This document shows, in pieces, positions 47,633 to 52,051 of a DNA stretch of 52,051 nucleotides (positions within the stretch are counted from its first letter, which is position 1; every line of letters begins with the position of its first letter). This stretch comes from Pseudoalteromonas sp. XI10. Its GTDB lineage: Bacteria; Pseudomonadota; Gammaproteobacteria; Enterobacterales; Alteromonadaceae. The position numbers were made by a program, and so were the translations under genes. Below the pieces are notes generated by a model. It was not told the DNA's origin. It did no database searches and saw only the letters and a list, made by a program, of their open reading frames with translations. The stretch lies in NCBI RefSeq assembly GCF_001469895.1, contig NZ_LOPY01000012.1, positions 1-52,051 on the forward strand, read 5' to 3'.

Positions 47633-47668
47633 AAAAAAGCCGACTAGAAGATCAGGGCTAGTCGGCTT
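47633..47668 (-). terminator. Internal terminator after the capsid unit
   Basis: Minus strand: AAGCCGACTAG and CTAGTCGGCTT, 11-bp perfect stem, followed by T-run. It separates the capsid plus 148-residue gene from the connector and tail genes. Confidence 0.88.
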
Positions 47669-47688
47669 TGACTCTCACGGTTTTGGAT

Positions 47689-48135
47689 TTATTCGCTTAC
47701 CAATTTAATTGGCGGGTTTTTAGTTTCAAGTAAGCGAGAAACTTCTTTCGGTAGCAACCCTACTACTTCACCTTTACGGTAGCCGTTGTGCGAATACAAA
47801 AACTCAACAGCCACGGTGCCGTTTTTGTTAGTTTTTAATTCGACTTTCGGCTGGTCACTATCTTTAGGGGCTTTTTTTGCCTGTTGATAGTATTCCCATG
47901 CAGCATCACGCTGCGCTGATGATGGTTTAGCTTTTTTTGACTTACCATTTTCATCTAGCATTTCTAGCTCTAAAGCATCACAGTTTGGTTTCTCTCCAAA
48001 ATTGCCGTGATCGATAGCGATAACAAAAGGTAAAATTTCTTCGTCAGCGTTCGACAAATCAACAGTAGGTGTAAAACTTGCCAGAGCACTAGGAAGTACT
48101 GCGGCAAGCGTCGACATAATTTTTGCGTTAGACAT
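47689..48135 (-). CDS. Capsid-linked hypothetical protein
   Basis: 148 residues. The C-terminal part HNGYRKGEVVGLLPKEVSRLLE resembles a module (YxxGExxGxxxxxAxxL) found in small head proteins and head fibres of phages. The middle is Lys/Asp-rich and flexible. It is the only gene transcribed with capsid between two terminators, suggesting high expression and a decoration or stabilising role. This is inferred. Confidence 0.6.
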   Translation of the reverse strand: MSNAKIMSTLAAVLPSALASFTPTVDLSNADEEILPFVIAIDHGNFGEKPNCDALELEMLDENGKSKKAKPSSAQRDAAWEYYQQAKKAPKDSDQPKVELKTNKNGTVAVEFLYSHNGYRKGEVVGLLPKEVSRLLETKNPPIKLVSE

Positions 48136-48201
48136 ACTTTTCTCCTAAGCCCAACTAAATATCAGCTGGGCTTATATAAAATTTATGGGGATAGTGTTTG
48201 T

Positions 48202-49488
48202 TTAGAAAGGAACGTTAGAACCCATCGCGATACCTTCAGGGTGACGACAGATAATGTCACTTGCGCCAACCAACTTAATAACAATTTCATTATTTGCATA
48301 GGCGCTTTGTAGATTGCCATCAGCGTCGTAATAACTAGCATCTTCACTGGTGCTAATTTCAAACGCTGGATCGTAACCAATAACCACATCATCAAAGGCT
48401 GTGAAGTATATTTCAGAGAAATCACCACCTACACCAAGGTTTGAAGGAACGTTTGTCGTATCTGCAACTGGATAGCGTTTCAACTGGCCTTTTTCCATTT
48501 CTGGATAGACTTTGTTGCCGTTTGCATCACGTAAACCATATAGCTTCATCCAAGTACGTGGTGACAAGATCCAGCCACATTTACGCATTTTAGAGTTGCT
48601 GTTTTTATGAGCTAAGATTAGCCCATCTAAGAACGCATCGATTACAGCTAGCTCAATATTCCCAGTGAAAGGGGTAACACGGCCCGACTCAGTTGCTAAG
48701 GTTAAAAGGCCTTTTGGCATATCATCAGTACCGTCACCACGCAAGAACGCTTTATCTTGACACTCAGCGTGTGCTGCTAACATATCGTCAAGTACAAATT
48801 GCTCTGCATCAATACCTGCACGACCTTTGAACTCTTTAGTAATTGGAACGATAGTCATTTGAGACTTAGCGTTCATTTTCACTGGGTCAGATTTAGGCTT
48901 GCTTGCATTAACTGGCTGACCTTCGCCACGGAACTTAGACGTTGCACCACCCGACTGTTTTGAGAAGGTAAGTTTACCGCGTGGTAAACTCGTTACACGC
49001 GCACCCATTTTTGCTACAACTAACTCAGGGCGTAATAACTCAATAAAGTCACGTGAGTATGCTTCTGGTACTAATGAACCGCCCGATTCAGCTGCAGTAT
49101 TTAGAGCCATCGATACGTCTTTATCGCGAATTTCTGTATTAGCAAACTTAATAGCTTCGTCTAATTTATTGTTCGTTGCCATTAGAGCCAAAGCGATACG
49201 AGCAACTTTCGCGCCTTTATAATCTTCTGGTGCCGATTTAACGCTAATTGATGGTGCGTTGGCAGAGATACCATCACCACCTACAGCAGTTGATTGCTGA
49301 ACAGCCAAGTTTTGAGCAGTTTCAGCACGGTTTAACTTTTCAGCTAAATTGGCATGATCTGCCTGCAGTTGTTTAAACTGCTCGATGTCTTCAGCGCAAA
49401 GCGAACCTTCGGTTTCTTCTTTAGCTGCTAACGCCTTAATTGCTGCGGTTTTTTCATTCATCGCAGCCTTGATTTGTACAATAGTCAT
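48202..49488 (-). CDS. Major capsid protein, HK97 fold
   Basis: 428 residues. N-terminal coiled-coil delta/scaffold part (about 1-100), then the HK97 fold: NTAAESGGSLVPEAYSRDFIELLRP, GARVTSLPRGKLTFSKQSG, FLRGDGTDDMPKGLL, and WILSPRTWMKLYGLRD. The adjacent S49 protease would remove the delta part during prohead maturation. AGG precedes the ATG. Confidence 0.93.
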   Translation of the reverse strand: MTIVQIKAAMNEKTAAIKALAAKEETEGSLCAEDIEQFKQLQADHANLAEKLNRAETAQNLAVQQSTAVGGDGISANAPSISVKSAPEDYKGAKVARIALALMATNNKLDEAIKFANTEIRDKDVSMALNTAAESGGSLVPEAYSRDFIELLRPELVVAKMGARVTSLPRGKLTFSKQSGGATSKFRGEGQPVNASKPKSDPVKMNAKSQMTIVPITKEFKGRAGIDAEQFVLDDMLAAHAECQDKAFLRGDGTDDMPKGLLTLATESGRVTPFTGNIELAVIDAFLDGLILAHKNSNSKMRKCGWILSPRTWMKLYGLRDANGNKVYPEMEKGQLKRYPVADTTNVPSNLGVGGDFSEIYFTAFDDVVIGYDPAFEISTSEDASYYDADGNLQSAYANNEIVIKLVGASDIICRHPEGIAMGSNVPF

Positions 49489-49510
49489 AGTTTTACCTTT
49501 CTTTTTACAT

Positions 49511-49535
49511 AAAAAAAGGCCGCAAAAGCGACCTT
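49511..49535 (-). terminator. Terminator between protease and capsid
   Basis: Minus strand: AAGGTCGC-tttt-GCGGCCTT (one T-G wobble) then seven T. It lies in the leader of the capsid gene, so capsid needs read-through or its own promoter. Confidence 0.8.
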
Positions 49536-49565
49536 GGTTTGAACCCTGCCATCAAGGCAGTGCGA

Positions 49566-50498
49566 TTAATTTATGTGGTGATAGTCCATAGCTGCAGCTT
49601 GAACACCAATTGTTTCCATCTTTTTGGGTGAGGATTGAATTAAACGCTTTGCAATTGTGTTTACTGCAGCATGAGGGTCACTTGATAATGTGTCGGCCAA
49701 TTTCAAATCGATAGCCTCTTGGCCATTGAAGCAGTCGGCCTCTGTTGCTTGTACTTCATCAACAGACATATTCCGATACTTAGCAACAGCATTTATAAAT
49801 TGCTGATAGGTCTTTTCAATGCCAGATTCAATGTGTTCTTTTTCTTCATCTGACATTTCAAGATCTGGATGCATAAAGACTTTCTTTGCACCGCGATAAA
49901 ATGTGTGCATGATGACACCCATATCTTTGTAATAAGCCGAAATATCTAAGCGCTTTTGATATACACCAATTGAGCCTACACCGCCTGTTTCACTAATAAT
50001 GATTTCGGTACAGGCTGAAGCAATCAAATAGGCAGCTGAATAAGCATTAAAATTGATAACAGCACGAATTGGCTTTTGCTTTTGCGCTTCATAAATATAT
50101 GCGGCACATTCAAACGCGGCTTGCGCTGTACCCCCACCACTTTGAATATCAAGTACAATTTCTTTAATCTGGCTATCGTTCATTGCTTTTGATATTTGGT
50201 TTCGTAGTAGCTCGAAACTCATAATTTCAGAACATTCAGCTGTCATAGTTCCACGACGAGGCACCAAAATGCCATGCACAGCAATAACAGCCATTGAGCC
50301 ATCTTTCTCTGGATCACCAAGCGGGATTACTCCCATTCTTTTAGCGCTTAGCTCTTGCTCTGAGTTATGTGCTGATTTCTCAGTACCAGCAATTCGAGCT
50401 GCAACGTATTGCGCAACGTTTTCGACTAGCTCCCCTTTAGCTAATAACGGGGTGTTAAATACCATTTCGGCAATATGCGGATAATTTAGTTGCGGCAT
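49566..50498 (-). CDS. S49-family prohead protease (ClpP/SppA fold)
   Basis: 310 residues. Oxyanion/Gly segment DIQSGGGTAQAAFECAAYIY, catalytic Ser in the NAYSAAYLIASAC region (about 167), and catalytic Lys in GGVGSIGVYQKRLD (about 193). This is the SppA/S49 arrangement. Placed between portal and capsid, it acts as the maturation protease. A C-terminal extension (about 285-310) may be scaffold-like. Overlaps the portal stop by 13 bp. Confidence 0.9.
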   Translation of the reverse strand: MPQLNYPHIAEMVFNTPLLAKGELVENVAQYVAARIAGTEKSAHNSEQELSAKRMGVIPLGDPEKDGSMAVIAVHGILVPRRGTMTAECSEIMSFELLRNQISKAMNDSQIKEIVLDIQSGGGTAQAAFECAAYIYEAQKQKPIRAVINFNAYSAAYLIASACTEIIISETGGVGSIGVYQKRLDISAYYKDMGVIMHTFYRGAKKVFMHPDLEMSDEEKEHIESGIEKTYQQFINAVAKYRNMSVDEVQATEADCFNGQEAIDLKLADTLSSDPHAAVNTIAKRLIQSSPKKMETIGVQAAAMDYHHIN

Positions 50499-51748
50499 AA
50501 AATACTCTCTATTTCTTGGCGTTGTTGCTCTGTTGTTTGGCTCATTCTTTCAGCGTTTGCTTTATCTTTTGCATCAAGCATGTTTAGGGGGGTTAGATAT
50601 TCATCACCGCCAGGTATGGGCGGTAAATTTTCAAAACGGCGAATGTCGTTCGCTGATAAGAACCCCCATTGACGGCCAATCGCGTAAGACTCATAACGAG
50701 TTTTAAAATCACCACGCACTAACGAACTGAAATTAAACTCGATAAAATAATCTTTTCGTTCTTCAGGTAAGAGCAAGTCGCGATGCATTGCGCTTTCCCA
50801 ACGCTTAAGCCATGGCATTAATGCAAAGACCAAAAAGTTTAAAGTCGTTTGCTCTACTGATTTATATGATTCACCTGCCGACTCGCCAAGCATTGATGGG
50901 GGAATGCCAAATAAACGGGCTATATCAAGCACACCCATTCTTCTGGCTTCTACCATTTGCGCATCGTTATTGGTCATTGCCATTTGTCTGTACGTCATAC
51001 CTTCTTGCAGCATGGCGACTTTAAATGCCTTTCTTACACCACCTGAGTGTCGCGCAGTAAATGAATCTACAACATGATCAATGTCAGCTTGGGTGGTGAG
51101 TGATTCAGCATCTTTTGGACGCTCAATTACACCTGAAAGTGTGGTACCTTGAGAAAACACCGCGCTTGCATGTTGCTCTGTAGCAAGAGCCAAGCCTATT
51201 GCATCCGATGCAGTATGAATTGGGGAAACACCAGTAAAACCATTAAAACTAAATGCTTTTACATGGTGCATTAAGTCCATACCAACAACTTTGTTTTCGG
51301 TTAGCAGTCTGTAATACGGGAGTCCGTCACCACCTTCTAAAACTTGTACATTATCAGGGTGAACCCATATAAGCTCTGTAACTCGCATCTGCTCATCACG
51401 CTCTATTAGGGCATAATGATTACCATCTAGAGATAAAAATCCCATCCCTGACTCGAAATACTCAAATGATGTGTCTTTCTTGTTTGGTTGGTACTTTAGC
51501 ACTGAAAATAAAGGATGGTCGGTTGCTTTCTTTCTGGTGCCATCTTCGTGATCTCGTTTAAACAACTCACATGGCAACTGTGCAACGCTTGTTGCAAGTA
51601 ATGTTATCGCGCGATTTAGGGCGCTATTGCCCATAGCAGTTTTGCGATCAACATAAACACCACTAAAAGAAGAAGAACCGCCCCAGCCAAAACTATCGTT
51701 AAACGCCTTTTTTAAGGATGAGACACTAAACATGCCAGGTAAAAACAT
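50486..51748 (-). CDS. Portal protein, HK97 family
   Basis: 420 residues. NSALNRAITLLATSVAQLPCELFKR, VSPIHTASDAIGLALATEQHASAVFSQG, and LDIARLFGIPPSMLGESAGESYKSVEQTTLNFLVFALMPWLKRWE are hallmark blocks of HK97-type phage portals. Forms the dodecameric DNA channel at one capsid vertex and docks the terminase. The start overlaps the preceding stop (TAATG). Confidence 0.95.
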   Translation of the reverse strand: MFLPGMFSVSSLKKAFNDSFGWGGSSSFSGVYVDRKTAMGNSALNRAITLLATSVAQLPCELFKRDHEDGTRKKATDHPLFSVLKYQPNKKDTSFEYFESGMGFLSLDGNHYALIERDEQMRVTELIWVHPDNVQVLEGGDGLPYYRLLTENKVVGMDLMHHVKAFSFNGFTGVSPIHTASDAIGLALATEQHASAVFSQGTTLSGVIERPKDAESLTTQADIDHVVDSFTARHSGGVRKAFKVAMLQEGMTYRQMAMTNNDAQMVEARRMGVLDIARLFGIPPSMLGESAGESYKSVEQTTLNFLVFALMPWLKRWESAMHRDLLLPEERKDYFIEFNFSSLVRGDFKTRYESYAIGRQWGFLSANDIRRFENLPPIPGGDEYLTPLNMLDAKDKANAERMSQTTEQQRQEIESILCRN

Positions 51749-51999
51749 TACTTGTTACCTCTTTGCGCTTTAGCGCTGGCGATTGCTTTGGCAGCAAACC
51801 AACTATGAACAATAAGCAGCACTCCGCACGCAATGTATGCACCAGGAACTGATATTAACGACACACCATAAGTAATAGATGTAACACCAACCAAACCAAC
51901 CAACATGCTGTATGTACTAATAAATAGTGATAATAAAAATGCGGTGATTTTTGCTATTGCAGCAATGAAAAATTGCGCTTTTCTTTTAATATTTAGCAT
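51748..51999 (-). CDS. Small two-helix membrane protein in head operon
   Basis: 83 residues with two hydrophobic helices (about 10-40 and 50-70). It is encoded between terL and portal; its ATG overlaps the last codons of terL, which lie across the circle junction. Small genes in this slot are common in HK97-type phages but without known function. A membrane protein here is unusual. Confidence 0.65.
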   Translation of the reverse strand: MLNIKRKAQFFIAAIAKITAFLLSLFISTYSMLVGLVGVTSITYGVSLISVPGAYIACGVLLIVHSWFAAKAIASAKAQRGNK

Positions 52000-52051
52000 C
52001 CGACTTTACCGCCCTTGTAGATTGATTCTTTTTTAGAGTCTGGTGATTTGA
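51964..52051. repeat. Second copy of terminal direct repeat
   Basis: Identical to bases 1-88. The unique circle therefore ends at 51963, and the late operon continues from terL (position 30) to the genes at 51999 and below. Confidence 0.95.

Overview
The window is a complete circular genome read slightly past one turn. Bases 1-88 and 51964-52051 are identical, so the unit is 51,963 bp. It is a temperate siphovirus of the HK97 structural type that also carries full plasmid maintenance functions: an iteron Rep_3 initiator with its origin, an IncFII-type RepA, ParA with a ribbon-helix-helix partner, a serine resolvase, and a tyrosine recombinase. It is best described as a phage-plasmid. Gene families, codon use and AT-rich intergenic regions suggest a marine gammaproteobacterial host (Pseudoalteromonas/Shewanella/Vibrio-like); this is inference from family resemblance only.

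Layout. (1) Late block, minus strand, crossing the circle junction: lysis cassette (about 4.97-2.92 kb: GH24-like protein, holin-like protein, lytic transglycosylase, Rz/Rz1, membrane/coiled-coil protein), HNH endonuclease, terS, terL, small membrane protein, then from 51.7 kb downwards portal, S49 protease, capsid, connectors, tail tube, frameshifted tail chaperones, tape measure, tail tip, giant J-type tip protein, fibre, and accessory proteins to 29.2 kb. (2) 5-12 kb, minus strand: integrase, antitermination-Q-like protein, Cro-like protein and many small early proteins, including a stand-alone FtsK gamma domain. (3) 12.1-15.5 kb, plus strand: CI-like repressor with a dead protease domain, a LuxR-type HTH protein with a membrane segment, a Dam-family methylase. 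(4) 15.5-19.6 kb: parA and its partner, a second CI-type HTH protein, membrane proteins, a small exported repeat peptide, the resolvase with a res-like site. (5) 19.6-24.0 kb: DGQHR (DndB-like) protein, small regulators, C5 cytosine methylase. (6) 24.2-29.1 kb: RadC-like, UmuD'-like, origin with iterons, Rep_3 initiator, IncFII RepA.

How it fits together. Three regulatory layers can be read from the DNA. First, a 15-bp operator (AACAC-N5-GTGTT) lies in the cI/cro region, downstream of a near-copy of the cro promoter that drives the cytosine methylase, and inside a promoter for IncFII repA. This links lysogeny control to the second replicon, much as P1 C1 controls RepL. Second, 24 copies of an 11-bp AT-rich unit sit in five tandem arrays at 2.8, 15.6, 24.2, 24.9 and 25.8 kb. 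One array is upstream of parA and one upstream of the HNH/terminase genes. They look like a dispersed centromere, as in N15, and possibly double as operators. Third, three TGATC(A/G) hexamers phased at 11 bp lie just upstream of terS, and the genome has its own Dam-family methylase; this resembles the methylation-dependent pac of P1. No rRNA, tRNA or CRISPR array was seen.
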